Positions 8,153 through 16,881 of a DNA stretch of 62,025 nucleotides are shown here, in pieces. The notes under the pieces were generated by a model. It did not search any database. It saw only the letters and a list, made by a program, of their open reading frames with translations, and had not been told where the DNA came from. Every line of letters begins with the position of its first letter. The first letter of the stretch is position 1. The position numbers and the translations under genes are program-made. This DNA comes from Desulfobacterales bacterium (lineage in GTDB: Bacteria > Desulfobacterota > DSM-4660 > Desulfatiglandales > Desulfatiglandaceae): contig JALVMN010000381.1 in assembly GCA_027027005.1 (NCBI GenBank), forward strand, positions 1 through 62,025, given 5' to 3'.

Positions 8153-11100
8153 TTAATTGCCTCGTTCTTCCTGGAGTCTTCTGGCCTCTTCCATGTCCAC
8201 TGAGACGATCTTGGATATGCCTGCCTCCTCCATGGTGACCCCATACAGGCGGTCAGCTATCTCCATGGTGCGGCGGTTGTGTGTGACCATGATGATCTGG
8301 GAAGATTTCTTTATCTCCTGGAGCAGGTTGTTGAACCGCTCTATGTTCGCCTCATCCAGGGGTGCGTCGACCTCGTCCAAAAGACAGAATGGACTTGGCT
8401 TTATCATGTATATGGAAAATAGGAGGGCCATTGCCACCAGGGCCTTCTCACCACCTGAAAGGAGCCCCATGTGGCTGAGCTTCTTTCCAGGGGGTTGTAC
8501 CTCCACGAGCACGCCGCTGTCCAACGGGGCGTCCTCCTTGGTTAGCCTCAACCCGGCAGTGCCTCCGTTAAAGAGGATGGGGAATATCTCTTTTAGCTTT
8601 TTGTCAACCTCTTGAAAGGTATGACGGAATTTTTCCAATGAGGTCCGATTTATCTTACGTATTGCCTTCTGGAGGGCCTCAATGGAGTCAAGCAGGTCCT
8701 TTCGCTGCTTTTCCATGAATTCAAGCCGCTCGTTCAGGGCCTCATGCTCCTTGATGGCCGTGAGGTTTACCTCACCGAGCCTGTCCCTGGCCTCCTTTTT
8801 GATCCTAAGTTCCTCTTTGATGGCAGAGGCTGAAAAGTCCTCCTTGATGTAAGAGTTGAAGATCTCCTTGAGATCCAAGTTGAATTTCTCCCTTACGGTC
8901 TCCACAAATCCTGATATCCTCAACTCTATCTCGGACTGTTCCATACGGGCAGAGGCTATCTTGTCCTTGAGCTCATCCAGTTGACGGCGGAGCTTTTCCA
9001 TCTCCTCCTCTTGCTCGCGCATTCGTGAGAGCAATTCCTGTCTCTCCCTCTCAGCCTTTTGGACCATTTGCTCCCTTAGTTGCATTTTTTCGTAGAGGTC
9101 TTCCAGGGCCTCTTTGATCCTTTCCTGCTCTTGAGCCCTTTGCTGGGCCTTTTGATTGCCGTTGGCGAGCTCCTGGTCTATGCGCCGGATCCTTTCTTCA
9201 GAATCCAGCAAGAAATTGGCAAGCCTTTCCCTTTCCCTGAGAAGCCCTCGCTTTTCCTCTTGGAGGAGCCGCAGTTGAGCCCTTGCTCGAGTTGCAGCCT
9301 CCTTTGCCTCTTCATACTCCTTCTGGCATTCCTTGTATTCCCGCTCCTTTTCCTGAAAAAATGCCTCCCTTTGTTGACGCCGCTCAACTGCCCCCTTCAG
9401 TGTCTCCTTGATCTCAAGGAGCCTCTTTTGGTGGGCCTCGTGGTCTTTGGACTTTTTTTCCAGGTCCTCCCTGATGCGAGATGAGAGGATTTCCAGTTGG
9501 TCCATTTGTTGGCTGATACGAAAAATGGCATTTTCAATGCTGTTTAGCTCTTGTTGTGAGTTCCACCTCTCATCTAATAAGGCTTCCAGCCGCTCTTTTA
9601 GGCCCTTGATTTCAGCATCGATTTTCTCCAGGGACTGATGGGTGGTGTTCACTGCTTGTTCAAGCTTTTTTACTTGCTCCTTTAGGGCCTGGATTTCCCG
9701 CCGCCTCTGGAGTAAGCCCCCCGAGTCTCTGGTGAGCCGGCCCCCACTTATGATTCCTCTTTCATCCACCACGTCGCCCTCAAGGGTGACGAGGCACTGG
9801 TTTCGGCCGTTTTCTTTCCAACAAGAAAGGGCCTGGTCCAAGTTGTCCACCACCACTGTGTCGCCAAGGAGTGCGTCAACCAATGGCTTGAAAGATTGGG
9901 GGACCGAGACAATCTCCCTGAGCCTGATGCCAGGGCTGTCATGACTGTTTGTTGACAAGGCCGAGTGCCCCCCCCTGTTTCCGTTTCCGTTCAACTCCTG
10001 GATGGGCACAAAGCTGCTCCTCCCCCTGGCCTTGGTCTTGAGGTAGTTCACGGCAAGCTTTCCGTCCTCGTGGGTCTGGACGATTATGTATTGGAGTTTG
10101 TCAGACAAGACGGCTTCTACGGCCTGCTCGTAACGGGGATCAACAGAGATGATGTCGGCCACAAGCCCCAGGATGCGGCCCCTTTGTCGGAGCTCGAGAT
10201 CTTTGGCCTTCATGATGCTCCTGACACCCAACTTGTAGCCTTCAAAGTTCTCTGCCAGGGTTTCCAGGCTCCCTAGTTTGGACTTTGCCGTGTTTAGTTG
10301 TCCCTCTTGCTCTCTGAGTGATTCAGAAGCTCTATGACGCTCTTCCTCCAGTTCTTGTAATTCGGCCTTTAATACTTCAATCTCCTCATCCAGATCCCTT
10401 ACCCTTTGGGCTTGGGCCTCACGTTGCCGCGCTTTTTGTTCAGATGCCCTGAGAAGGCGGCCCATTTGCTCTTCTGCCTTGGTAAGTTCCTGCTCAAGCC
10501 TAGTGCGGGCATCAGAGACCTGGTTAAATAATCTTTCCAGGTACTTGGATTCGTGTTTGAGATCGGTTTCCTTGTTGATCCCCAGGCCCAAGATCTCCCT
10601 TGCCTGTTCGTACTCCTGCTGGACCCGCTGGAGCGCCTCTTTCCGTGCCCGGGCCCTTTTGTCCAGCAATGAAATCTCAGTCTGCAGTTGGTCCATAGAT
10701 GTTTCGAGTTTTTGGATGGCGGTTTCAAGCTCCTCAGACTCCTTCCCAAGGGTCGACATCCTGGACTTGACCCGCTCACGCTCCTGGATGAGCCTGGTTT
10801 CCACCTCCTTCTGTATTTGGTGCTCTTTTTCAAGGGCCTCCAGGGCTGCCTGGGCCTTGTTGACCCGCTCCTTTGCGGCAATGTAGTCGTCTTTCAGGCG
10901 CGCAAGGGCCCTGTGGTGCTCTTCCATCTCCAGCCGCCTGGCCTCTATCCTGTTTTGGCGCTCCGAAAGGCTTGCAGCAAGGGCCACTTCCTGCTCCACC
11001 AGGGCACGGGCTGCCTCTTCCCTTTGACCAGCCTCTAGTGATAGCTCCCTGAACAGATTCGCATAAAGTGTCAGCTCCAGGTCCTTCATTTCCTCGGTCA

Positions 11101-11761
11101 GGCGATGGTAGCGCCTTGCCTTGGAGGCCTGCCGCTTTAGCGAGCGCATCTGCCGCTGGACCTCACCCATGATGTCTTCCAAGCGTTGGAGATTGGCCTG
11201 GGTGAGTGAGATCTTTTTCTGGGAGGCCTCCACCTTTTTCCTGTACTTGGTTATGCCAGCGGCCTCTTCGATCATCACCCTCGTCTCTTCAGGCTTTTGC
11301 TCCAGGATAACGCCAATTCTGCCCTGGCCTATCACTGAATAGGCCTTGTTTCCAAGGCCGGTGTCCATGAAGAGTTCCTGGATGTCCTTGAGCCTGCACG
11401 GAAGGTTGTTAAGTAGATACTCGCTCTCCCCAGAGCGATAAAGGCGTCTGGTTACAGAGATCTCGGTCATCTGGCCCAGGTCATGGGGAAGCCCCTCCAC
11501 ACCCCCTTCCAGGACAAGGGTGACTTCGGCCATGCCCAGGGGCTTGTAATTGCCCGCGCCGTTGAAGATAACATCTTCCATCTGTCGGCCCCGGAGCTGC
11601 TTTGCGCTCTGCTCGCCCATGCACCATCGGATGGCATCCACTATGTTGCTCTTGCCGCAACCGTTGGGCCCCACGATGGCACTTATCCCTCCTGGAAAGG
11701 AGATTTCCACCCTGTCCATAAAGGATTTAAAGCCGATTATAGATAACCTCTTTATCTTCAT
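8153..11761 (-). CDS. smc: chromosome segregation protein SMC
   Basis: 1,202 residues from the ATG at 11761 (MKIKRLSIIGFKSF), the family's usual N-terminus; an in-frame start 18 nt upstream is less likely. The N-terminal ATPase half has Walker A GPNGCGKSNIVDA. Long coiled coils flank a glycine-containing hinge near residues 515-670, which includes GVRSIM and the RGIISGGRLT region. The C-terminal half carries signature LLSGGEKALVAMA and Walker B FCLLDEVDAPLDEA. SMC dimers with ScpA/ScpB organise and segregate chromosomes. scpAB are not in the window. Gene order smc-ftsY is widespread. Confidence 0.97.
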   Translation of the reverse strand: MKIKRLSIIGFKSFMDRVEISFPGGISAIVGPNGCGKSNIVDAIRWCMGEQSAKQLRGRQMEDVIFNGAGNYKPLGMAEVTLVLEGGVEGLPHDLGQMTEISVTRRLYRSGESEYLLNNLPCRLKDIQELFMDTGLGNKAYSVIGQGRIGVILEQKPEETRVMIEEAAGITKYRKKVEASQKKISLTQANLQRLEDIMGEVQRQMRSLKRQASKARRYHRLTEEMKDLELTLYANLFRELSLEAGQREEAARALVEQEVALAASLSERQNRIEARRLEMEEHHRALARLKDDYIAAKERVNKAQAALEALEKEHQIQKEVETRLIQERERVKSRMSTLGKESEELETAIQKLETSMDQLQTEISLLDKRARARKEALQRVQQEYEQAREILGLGINKETDLKHESKYLERLFNQVSDARTRLEQELTKAEEQMGRLLRASEQKARQREAQAQRVRDLDEEIEVLKAELQELEEERHRASESLREQEGQLNTAKSKLGSLETLAENFEGYKLGVRSIMKAKDLELRQRGRILGLVADIISVDPRYEQAVEAVLSDKLQYIIVQTHEDGKLAVNYLKTKARGRSSFVPIQELNGNGNRGGHSALSTNSHDSPGIRLREIVSVPQSFKPLVDALLGDTVVVDNLDQALSCWKENGRNQCLVTLEGDVVDERGIISGGRLTRDSGGLLQRRREIQALKEQVKKLEQAVNTTHQSLEKIDAEIKGLKERLEALLDERWNSQQELNSIENAIFRISQQMDQLEILSSRIREDLEKKSKDHEAHQKRLLEIKETLKGAVERRQQREAFFQEKEREYKECQKEYEEAKEAATRARAQLRLLQEEKRGLLRERERLANFLLDSEERIRRIDQELANGNQKAQQRAQEQERIKEALEDLYEKMQLREQMVQKAERERQELLSRMREQEEEMEKLRRQLDELKDKIASARMEQSEIELRISGFVETVREKFNLDLKEIFNSYIKEDFSASAIKEELRIKKEARDRLGEVNLTAIKEHEALNERLEFMEKQRKDLLDSIEALQKAIRKINRTSLEKFRHTFQEVDKKLKEIFPILFNGGTAGLRLTKEDAPLDSGVLVEVQPPGKKLSHMGLLSGGEKALVAMALLFSIYMIKPSPFCLLDEVDAPLDEANIERFNNLLQEIKKSSQIIMVTHNRRTMEIADRLYGVTMEEAGISKIVSVDMEEARRLQEERGN

Positions 11762-11926
11762 GTGACCCTTTATTAACACCAGGGCTCTTGAGCTGGGTGC
11801 AAAAACGGTAGATTGATTATTTCTATCAGAACCAGGGACTAATGTAAAGTTTAAATACTATATGATGTGTTTTACGTTTCCATCCTCATCAATATGTAGT
11901 AGTGTATCCATTGCTGGTGAAAGATG

Positions 11927-11956
11927 TTGACATGGATTTTATAAAATTCCTAGTAT
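11927..11956 (+). promoter_or_regulatory. candidate sigma-70 promoter for the LysM gene
   Basis: TTGACA at 11927-11932 and TAGTAT at 11951-11956, 18 nt apart, in the AT-rich region between smc and the LysM gene. This predicts a leader of about 45 nt. The -35 is perfect; the -10 matches four of six. Confidence 0.5.
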
Positions 11957-12008
11957 TTACACAAAAATATACAAAATTATCCCCTTATGGGCTTATTTTT
12001 TTGTGGTC

Positions 12009-13745
12009 ATGGAGTGTAAGGTGAGACCTTTGATTCTGACGCTCGGCTGGATCTTGGTGCTGGTCCCATTTGTTGCCGATGCCTCAAAGTCCAATGAAAA
12101 AACCTATTCCATCACGTTGACCAAAACGGCTGGTGCAGACCACGATGTATATAGGGTCGGGAATCGAAAGGTCCTGGCAGATGTCCATGAGGTAAAGAAG
12201 GGCGAATACCTGTGGAAGATCATGCGAGACAAGGGGCTCCTCAAGCGGGCCGATTTCCCTGCCCTTTTCAAGGCGCTCAAGGAGCTGAATAAGTCCTTCA
12301 AAAATCTGGACCTCATACACCCTGGCGACAAGATCCTCATACCGCTCAAGATCACCCCTGTGGAAGGAGTGGCTCCCACCAAGGTGGCAAAGGTCGTGGA
12401 GACCAAGGTGACCCCTGCTCAACTGAAAGACCTCAAGCTTGATCACTATACAGTGGCCCCTGGAGACAACATTGTAAAGGTGGTCACAAGCAGATACGAT
12501 ATCCCGGCAAGCCAGCTCTACGGCCAGTACATGGACATGGTCAAAAAGCTCAATCCTCACATAAGGGATATCAACAGGATCTATCCCGGCCAGGTCATCA
12601 AGCTCCCCATCTTTTCGCCCAAGGTGGTGCGCAAACCCATAGAGCGTCCTCCACCAAAGGAGCCCACCACTAAGGCCCCACGACGGACCACTGGGCTCAA
12701 CCCCCATGCCCAGGAGCTTCGGGCCATCTTTGAGGCAATTGGAGAGGAATGGGTCCAGAGTGGCGAGCACTTCATACCGCTTCGCTCAGGGGGGCAGATT
12801 GACCTAAAGGCCACATCCTTTCCCCTGATCAACCTCACCAACGGTGCAAGGATCATAGTGGATTTGGGTAACAAGCTCCCCCCAAGAATGGCCAGCCTCA
12901 TTGAAAACACCTGGGGGAGTTACAGGGTGGTCCATTTACTCCCCTCAGATGATCTCCCCACTGCCCTTGAAAAGATCCTGAGCCGTTGCGGTTATGTAAA
13001 GGTCCTTCGGAGGGGAGAATCAGTGGTGATGGAGCGCGGTGTCAGGCTTCAGCTAAAGGGGGATTGGATAGTGGAGCGGGGTGCCGCACCTTCTGGTAAC
13101 GGCTGGTCCACGGCCGTCATAAATATCATCTCTGACGACTCGGAGAGGACGGTCCCATCTCTGGTGAGGTATTTGCAAGGATTAGGTGTCCAGGTAGTAG
13201 ATTTTCCTCTGCTCTCTCCAGCGAAAAAATCCACAGGCCACGAGAAGGCCTTCCTTTCCATAAGTGACCTCAAAACCCTTTCAAGGGTATTGGTGGACAT
13301 GGCCGGGATCAAGTATTCCACCGGCGTAGAGATCCCCGTATATGGGAAAAAGGAGGCCGATTTTAATCTGATTATAATGGCTGACATCTTTTTCAGTCAT
13401 CAAGGCAAAGACTGCATCATCGATCTTGGCAGCCTGGACAAGACGTTGATATCCTTTTTGGAGAAGCACCGCTTCAAGGTTTTAAGCCTCTCTGGGAAGA
13501 AAGGCCCCCTTGAGAGGATAGAAGAGATCTTGGGTTTTTTGGGGTATCCTTTTGAAAGGGGTTTTCACCCCTTCTGGGGCTCCACCAGGGACCCTTCCCG
13601 TAACATAAAGATAGAGATCCCCGGGGTGATCTTTGCTGATGTAAGCGCACAAAAGGTGTTGGCCACGACCGTCCCTATCACACCTGAGCTGGCAAGCTTC
13701 CTCTGGTCCCACGGCTTCAAAGCCCTTTCCCTTGCCATCAGGTAA
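12009..13745 (+). CDS. exported LysM-domain protein
   Basis: 578 residues from ATG 12009 (an in-frame GTG at 12003 is the alternative; neither has a clear ribosome binding site). An N-terminal signal peptide (LILTLGWILVLVPFVADA) is followed by a LysM repeat around residues 55-120 (EVKKGEYLWKIM ... HPGDKILIPL) and a second around 145-205 (YTVAPGDNIVKVV ... YPGQVIKLPIF). LysM binds N-acetylglucosamine in peptidoglycan. A Pro/Lys-rich linker leads into a roughly 350-residue C-terminal region of repeated alpha/beta units that I do not recognise. No peptidase or amidase motif is seen. It probably anchors to the cell wall in the periplasm. Confidence 0.8.
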   Translation: MECKVRPLILTLGWILVLVPFVADASKSNEKTYSITLTKTAGADHDVYRVGNRKVLADVHEVKKGEYLWKIMRDKGLLKRADFPALFKALKELNKSFKNLDLIHPGDKILIPLKITPVEGVAPTKVAKVVETKVTPAQLKDLKLDHYTVAPGDNIVKVVTSRYDIPASQLYGQYMDMVKKLNPHIRDINRIYPGQVIKLPIFSPKVVRKPIERPPPKEPTTKAPRRTTGLNPHAQELRAIFEAIGEEWVQSGEHFIPLRSGGQIDLKATSFPLINLTNGARIIVDLGNKLPPRMASLIENTWGSYRVVHLLPSDDLPTALEKILSRCGYVKVLRRGESVVMERGVRLQLKGDWIVERGAAPSGNGWSTAVINIISDDSERTVPSLVRYLQGLGVQVVDFPLLSPAKKSTGHEKAFLSISDLKTLSRVLVDMAGIKYSTGVEIPVYGKKEADFNLIIMADIFFSHQGKDCIIDLGSLDKTLISFLEKHRFKVLSLSGKKGPLERIEEILGFLGYPFERGFHPFWGSTRDPSRNIKIEIPGVIFADVSAQKVLATTVPITPELASFLWSHGFKALSLAIR

Positions 13746-13777
13746 TGGTTTGTACTTCTATGAGGGTTGAGTTGAGA

Positions 13778-13802
13778 GGGTCAGCCCTTGACATTTGACA
13801 TC
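13778..13802. repeat. left terminal inverted repeat of the transposon
   Basis: GGGTCAGCCCTTGACATTTG plus ACATC; inverted copy at 14791-14813. Homologous ends occur in both miniature elements. Confidence 0.8.
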
Positions 13803-14776
13803 TTTCCAAGTAGTTCCTTAACGGCCTTGCCAAGCGCCTTGTCTTTGCTCGATTTTTCGAGGAATCTGGCTTCAACCTTGCTGACCGCTGAATAAGTAAG
13901 CCCACCCACAAGTTCACCAATTTCTCTGTTGGTCATAGCGGTTTTCCTCTTGAGCAGGTGGACCAGCAACCCCCTCCGCTCCCCCTTATTCCTTATTAGT
14001 TCCTCCAGCTCCATACCGAAGTGCTCACACACCAACTCCAGGATTTCCTGAGGCCCGTATCGCCCCCGGAGCGCCCTCCTGTGGGAAATCTCCTCACGTG
14101 TCAACACCTCACCTTTCAGCCTCTCTAAAGTCTGCCGTATGAAGGACTCTGCACCGAGGATGCATCCCCCGTAGACTTTATCCAAGGGATTACCCATCTC
14201 CTGTCCTATCCCTCTCTCCACAAAGGATCTATATTGGTCCCGTGCCAGTCTCCGATTCCTTGAAACCATTGCCCAGATGAGTTCACGACTGACCAACTCT
14301 TCATCCTTGCCCGAGACGTAAGAACCATAGCTGCTGTATCCATATGCCTCTGGTCGATCCACAATTCCCGCCCTCACCGGATTGAGGTGGATATAACGGC
14401 TCAACTCAAGAAGGTAGGTATCCACGTCAATGAGAATCGCCTTGTACCGGCCCTGAAACAGATGGCCTACCCTTTTCCTCTTGCGATTGAGGAAATTGGT
14501 GTAGGACCCGTTGATGAACTGCATCACTTTACTGAGGTTGGCGTCCGGGGTCTCCACGATGAGATGATAGTGGTTAGGCATGAAGGCGTAGCAATGGAAG
14601 CGGCAGCCGTACTTCTCTTTTGCTTGGTGGAGGTAGTCCTTGAATTGATCGTAGTCGGTCTTTGCGTAAAAGATTCTCTTACGTTCGTTTCCCCTGCTGG
14701 TTACGTGATAGAAAGCGCCCTTGTATTCAATTCGAAGGGGTCTGGCCATGGGGAGTCCTCCCAAATGAGAAGGCAT
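13781..14776 (-). CDS. REP-associated-type HUH (Y1) transposase
   Basis: 331 residues; MARPLRIEYKGAFYHVTSRG near the start is the hallmark of the TnpA_REP/Y1 transposase family. The HUH metal motif is PNHYHLIVE and the candidate nucleophilic tyrosine is in GSYTNFLNRK. After the catalytic domain (about residues 10-150) a C-terminal region resembles DnaA domain IV: ILELVCEHFGMELEEL, a basic stretch, then TNREIGELVGGLTYSAVSKV, a likely DNA-binding helix-turn-helix. The last residues (MSNVKG) are encoded by the terminal repeat. The frame appears intact. The true start may be the second methionine, MARPLR (14755). Confidence 0.88.
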   Translation of the reverse strand: MPSHLGGLPMARPLRIEYKGAFYHVTSRGNERKRIFYAKTDYDQFKDYLHQAKEKYGCRFHCYAFMPNHYHLIVETPDANLSKVMQFINGSYTNFLNRKRKRVGHLFQGRYKAILIDVDTYLLELSRYIHLNPVRAGIVDRPEAYGYSSYGSYVSGKDEELVSRELIWAMVSRNRRLARDQYRSFVERGIGQEMGNPLDKVYGGCILGAESFIRQTLERLKGEVLTREEISHRRALRGRYGPQEILELVCEHFGMELEELIRNKGERRGLLVHLLKRKTAMTNREIGELVGGLTYSAVSKVEARFLEKSSKDKALGKAVKELLGKMSNVKG

Positions 14777-14781
14777 CTACA

Positions 14782-14958
14782 TTACAAAACGTCAAATGTC
14801 AAGGGCCGACCCCAGCTCACACCCCACTTGTGTCTCGGATTTGATGCGAGAAATTTTATGTCTTTCTTTACAGCTTTGTATCTTTTTTCAAGACCTTTAT
14901 CAGCCTTGAGCTTGGCCAGTTGACTTCTCGCTTCTTGAGTAAGAAATATCTCAAACAA
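14782..14958 (-). pseudogene. truncated RelE/ParE-like toxin, cut by the transposon
   Basis: Starting at TTG 14958, 9 nt after the antitoxin stop, the frame reads LFEIFLTQEARSQLAKL, then a central helix ending YKAVKKDIKFLASNPRH. This is the N-terminal half of a RelE-type toxin of the kind that continues with PGLxTH and the catalytic C-terminal strands. After NPRH the frame enters the transposon end and stops at 14782, giving 58 residues. The catalytic half is missing, so the product should be inactive. The fusion point near 14821 marks the insertion site. Confidence 0.7.
14791..14813. repeat. right terminal inverted repeat of the transposon
   Basis: Reverse complement begins GGGGTCGGCCCTTGACATTT, matching the left repeat except for one transition. 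It also forms the fused 3' end of the truncated toxin frame. Confidence 0.8.
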
Positions 14959-14967
14959 GTTTTGATC

Positions 14968-15246
14968 CTAAATTTCGTCAAGATTGAGCTTGGTTATCCT
15001 TCCTTCTGATGCCTCTTTCAGGCCTCTCTGAACACTTTCAAGGGCTTGCTTGTTCTCAAAAAGCCATATCTCATGTGCAGGAATTTCAACCATTGGCTGC
15101 AATAACAATTCCCCCCGTGCATTCTTAAATATGCGAACCCTCTTGCACCCCTTAAAGATTCCGCCGAGAGTTAGCCTATTTCGGTCATCCAATGTTCTTG
15201 TCCCTATCTCGTCAAAACTGTCGTTCACACTAACACTGTCGGGCAT
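14968..15246 (-). CDS. AbrB-like antitoxin, orphaned
   Basis: 92 residues from ATG 15246; GGGAGGT lies 8 nt upstream (the in-frame GTG at 15255 falls inside that site). The core TRTLDDRNRLTLGGIFKGCK then VRIFKNARGELLLQP is a SpoVT/AbrB-type swapped-hairpin barrel. The C-terminal VQRGLKEASEGRITKLNLDE is the toxin-binding tail seen in antitoxins paired with RelE-like toxins. The partner follows directly but is truncated by the transposon, so the antitoxin is probably a relic or now acts only as a repressor. Confidence 0.7.
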   Translation of the reverse strand: MPDSVSVNDSFDEIGTRTLDDRNRLTLGGIFKGCKRVRIFKNARGELLLQPMVEIPAHEIWLFENKQALESVQRGLKEASEGRITKLNLDEI

Positions 15247-15279
15247 ATCAATCACCTCCCAATCATCAGTATAGGGGAA

Positions 15280-15294
15280 TTCCCAGAATGGGAA
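15280..15294. promoter_or_regulatory. candidate antitoxin operator
   Basis: Perfect inverted repeat TTCCC-AGAAT-GGGAA, 34-48 nt upstream of the antitoxin start, where AbrB-type antitoxins usually bind to autoregulate. Inference from position and symmetry only. Confidence 0.35.
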
Positions 15295-15344
15295 ATTTTC
15301 ACTGTCTGAATTGTTTGAAGGTAGGAGGTGCTTACCCCGCTAGT

Positions 15345-15506
15345 GGGGTAAGCTCTTGACATTTGACATTTTGTAATGTAAATGCCCTCCCGTTTGGGTG
15401 GACTTTCCATGGCTCGACCCCTTCGCATTGAGCACCGCGGCACATCAAAAGGACCTTAAGCAACCGCGGAGGAAGATGTCAAATGTCAAGGGCCGACCCC
15501 AGCTCA
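15345..15506. mobile_element. MITE 1: internally deleted derivative of the HUH element
   Basis: About 162 nt bounded by the same ends as the full element. From left to right it holds the leader of the transposase gene, the first codons of a transposase (ATGGCTCGACCCCTTCGCAT = MARPLRI), a short central piece, then the last codons (AAGATGTCAAATGTCAAGGG = KMSNVKG) and the terminal repeat. It is therefore a 5'-plus-3' fusion lacking the catalytic core, mobilisable only in trans. It differs from MITE 2 at about five positions. Confidence 0.85.
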
Positions 15507-15621
15507 CTAATGCGGCCGCGGCGCAAAATCCCAATGCTCCCAAGCAAACCTCTAAAATCTCCTTAGGGGTTGCAGGTGGCAATGGCGGCTTGATACCTTC
15601 TAGTACGTTGACTCTTACCAT
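15445..15621 (-). pseudogene. small gene fragment fused to MITE 1
   Basis: ATG 15621 follows a good AGGAGG site and gives about 38 native residues (MVRVNVLEGIKPPLPPATPK, then a helix ending CAAAALV). The frame then enters MITE 1 and stops at 15445 after 58 residues. The native part is probably the start of a longer gene interrupted by the MITE; I do not recognise it. Confidence 0.35.
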
Positions 15622-15684
15622 ACCTATATCCTCCTGATTTTGGAACCAATATAGAGCAATAAGAAATAACCTTCCTAAGAGAAT

Positions 15685-16203
15685 TCAACAATCATCTAAC
15701 ACCTCATCCTTTTTGCACTCCTTCACCAGACTTACAAGACTAGCCATATACCTCTTTTGGTGGCCATGGGAAGGAAAAGGTAATGTGTACTTGTCGATAT
15801 TAAACAAAGCGGCCTTCTCGCCGAGAGCTTTTTTCACGTAGGGCTTTATGCCTTTCATTACCACAACAATCTTCTTTGGTTCTAGTTCCTCTATAATACG
15901 TGAGAGATTCTTAACCCCCTGGTTTCTCCTTTTATTGCGCTCATATTTGTCCAGATTATTGATAGGGTCATCGCATAAGTCCACAAGATAGCATCCCTTT
16001 TCTTTGAACACCCTCAGGAAATCTGACATGCTATCGAATTTACCACACACTCTTTCAAGGGCCTCTCTTGTATATCGGGCAAGATTTGAGTTTCCGCAAT
16101 AGAAAAAAGTCCCGTTTGCGGGTGGAGACTCACCGACAAAGAGCACCACTACTTTGCTTGGCTTCCATCTTTTTCTTTTTGACTGGATTCCCTTGCAAGC
16201 CAC
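15685..16203 (-). CDS. uracil-DNA-glycosylase-fold-like protein
   Basis: 172 residues from GTG 16203, chosen because GAGAGGG lies 8 nt upstream; TTG 16218 is the other option. The N-terminal VVLFVGESPPANGTFFY and the C-terminal LPFPSHGHQKRYMASL resemble the two active-site segments of UDG-superfamily proteins (GxxPP near the start, a PSPS-like loop with His near the end). The usual catalytic pairing is not clear, so activity is unproven. The codon use is AT-richer than in flanking core genes and the gene sits in the mobile patch, which suggests transfer. Confidence 0.5.
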   Translation of the reverse strand: MACKGIQSKRKRWKPSKVVVLFVGESPPANGTFFYCGNSNLARYTREALERVCGKFDSMSDFLRVFKEKGCYLVDLCDDPINNLDKYERNKRRNQGVKNLSRIIEELEPKKIVVVMKGIKPYVKKALGEKAALFNIDKYTLPFPSHGHQKRYMASLVSLVKECKKDEVLDDC

Positions 16204-16379
16204 AAATTTCCCTCTCAAATTTCGAACTTTCCAATCACAAAACTAAATCTGATTGACTCAGGTGAGTATCTACTAATTGGAGAATCTCCACTTATGAGAG
16301 TACTATGTAACTCCTTTCTTAGAATTCCCAAATTTACTTTACCGAATTGTCACATTTCAAAGTCCCCTACAAATCGATC

Positions 16380-16440
16380 TTGGGCGAAATTTGCCCTTTT
16401 TTCTGCTTGGTAAAAAACCAGGCTTGATATTTAGCCCAGA
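16380..16440. terminator. hairpin cluster with opposite T-tracts
   Basis: On the plus strand GGGCGAAATTTGCCC is followed by six Ts. On the minus strand GGCTAAATATCAAGCC is followed by TGG and six Ts. It lies just beyond the end of the minus-strand lipoprotein gene, so the second hairpin could terminate it. Stems are short. Confidence 0.4.
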
Positions 16441-16488
16441 ATGAATAAACTTCACCATATCAATGGATTTTGTGGAAGAGCCCTTTTA

Positions 16489-16881
16489 CTACTTCACGTT
16501 TTCAGATGCAGTCTTTATCCTATTGAAGATACTTTTCACCATGCGTTCCTGATGTCCCCATCCAATCAGTTGCATTTTAGCCCCTGCATCAAAGATCATA
16601 ATTGTTTGTCTCTCTCCTTTTGGAATAAGCTGTATACTGATATCATCACCCCAACTCCAAAAAGTAGCGTGCTTCCTTGCTGAAATGAAATAATCATTTT
16701 TATTGATCATATTCAGTGTTATTCTCTCGGTCGGGAGTATCTCTAATGTCTTTTCCCACACCACATCAATGGGAGCGTTAATTATATTCTCGGCATCGCT
16801 CCTTAATGCAGTTGAATAATGTGAACAACCTATACTGAGAGCTGTGACTATAAAAAAGGCAATTTTTATAATGCACTTCAT
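16489..16881 (-). CDS. small lipoprotein of unknown function
   Basis: 130 residues. The lipoprotein signal is MKCIIKIAFFIVTALSIGC with the lipobox LSIGC (Cys19), so the mature protein should be lipid-anchored. The body (NAPIDVVWEKTLEILPTE ... KGERQTIMIFDAG) resembles small envelope lipoproteins built on a single alpha/beta fold, but I cannot assign a family. AT-rich and within the accessory patch. Confidence 0.6.
   Translation of the reverse strand: MKCIIKIAFFIVTALSIGCSHYSTALRSDAENIINAPIDVVWEKTLEILPTERITLNMINKNDYFISARKHATFWSWGDDISIQLIPKGERQTIMIFDAGAKMQLIGWGHQERMVKSIFNRIKTASENVK

Larger units (their letters stand above)
13778..14820 (-). mobile_element. HUH-transposase element with terminal inverted repeats
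   Basis: About 1.04 kb. The left end (13778) reads GGGTCAGCCCTTGACATTTG; the right end is its near-perfect inverted copy, GTCAAATGTCAAGGGCCGAC at 14791-14810 followed by CCCAGCTCAC. The single gene (13781-14776) fills the element, and its stop codon lies inside the left repeat. The same ends bound two miniature elements at 15345 and 17620, which supports these boundaries. It interrupts a relE-like toxin gene on its right side. Only about 30 nt separate it from the LysM gene on the left, and the rest of the toxin is not found there. Confidence 0.8.

Noticed and set aside
9080-9484. Plus-strand frames antisense to smc
   Set aside because: They are leucine-rich antisense readings of coiled-coil codons, without ribosome binding sites.
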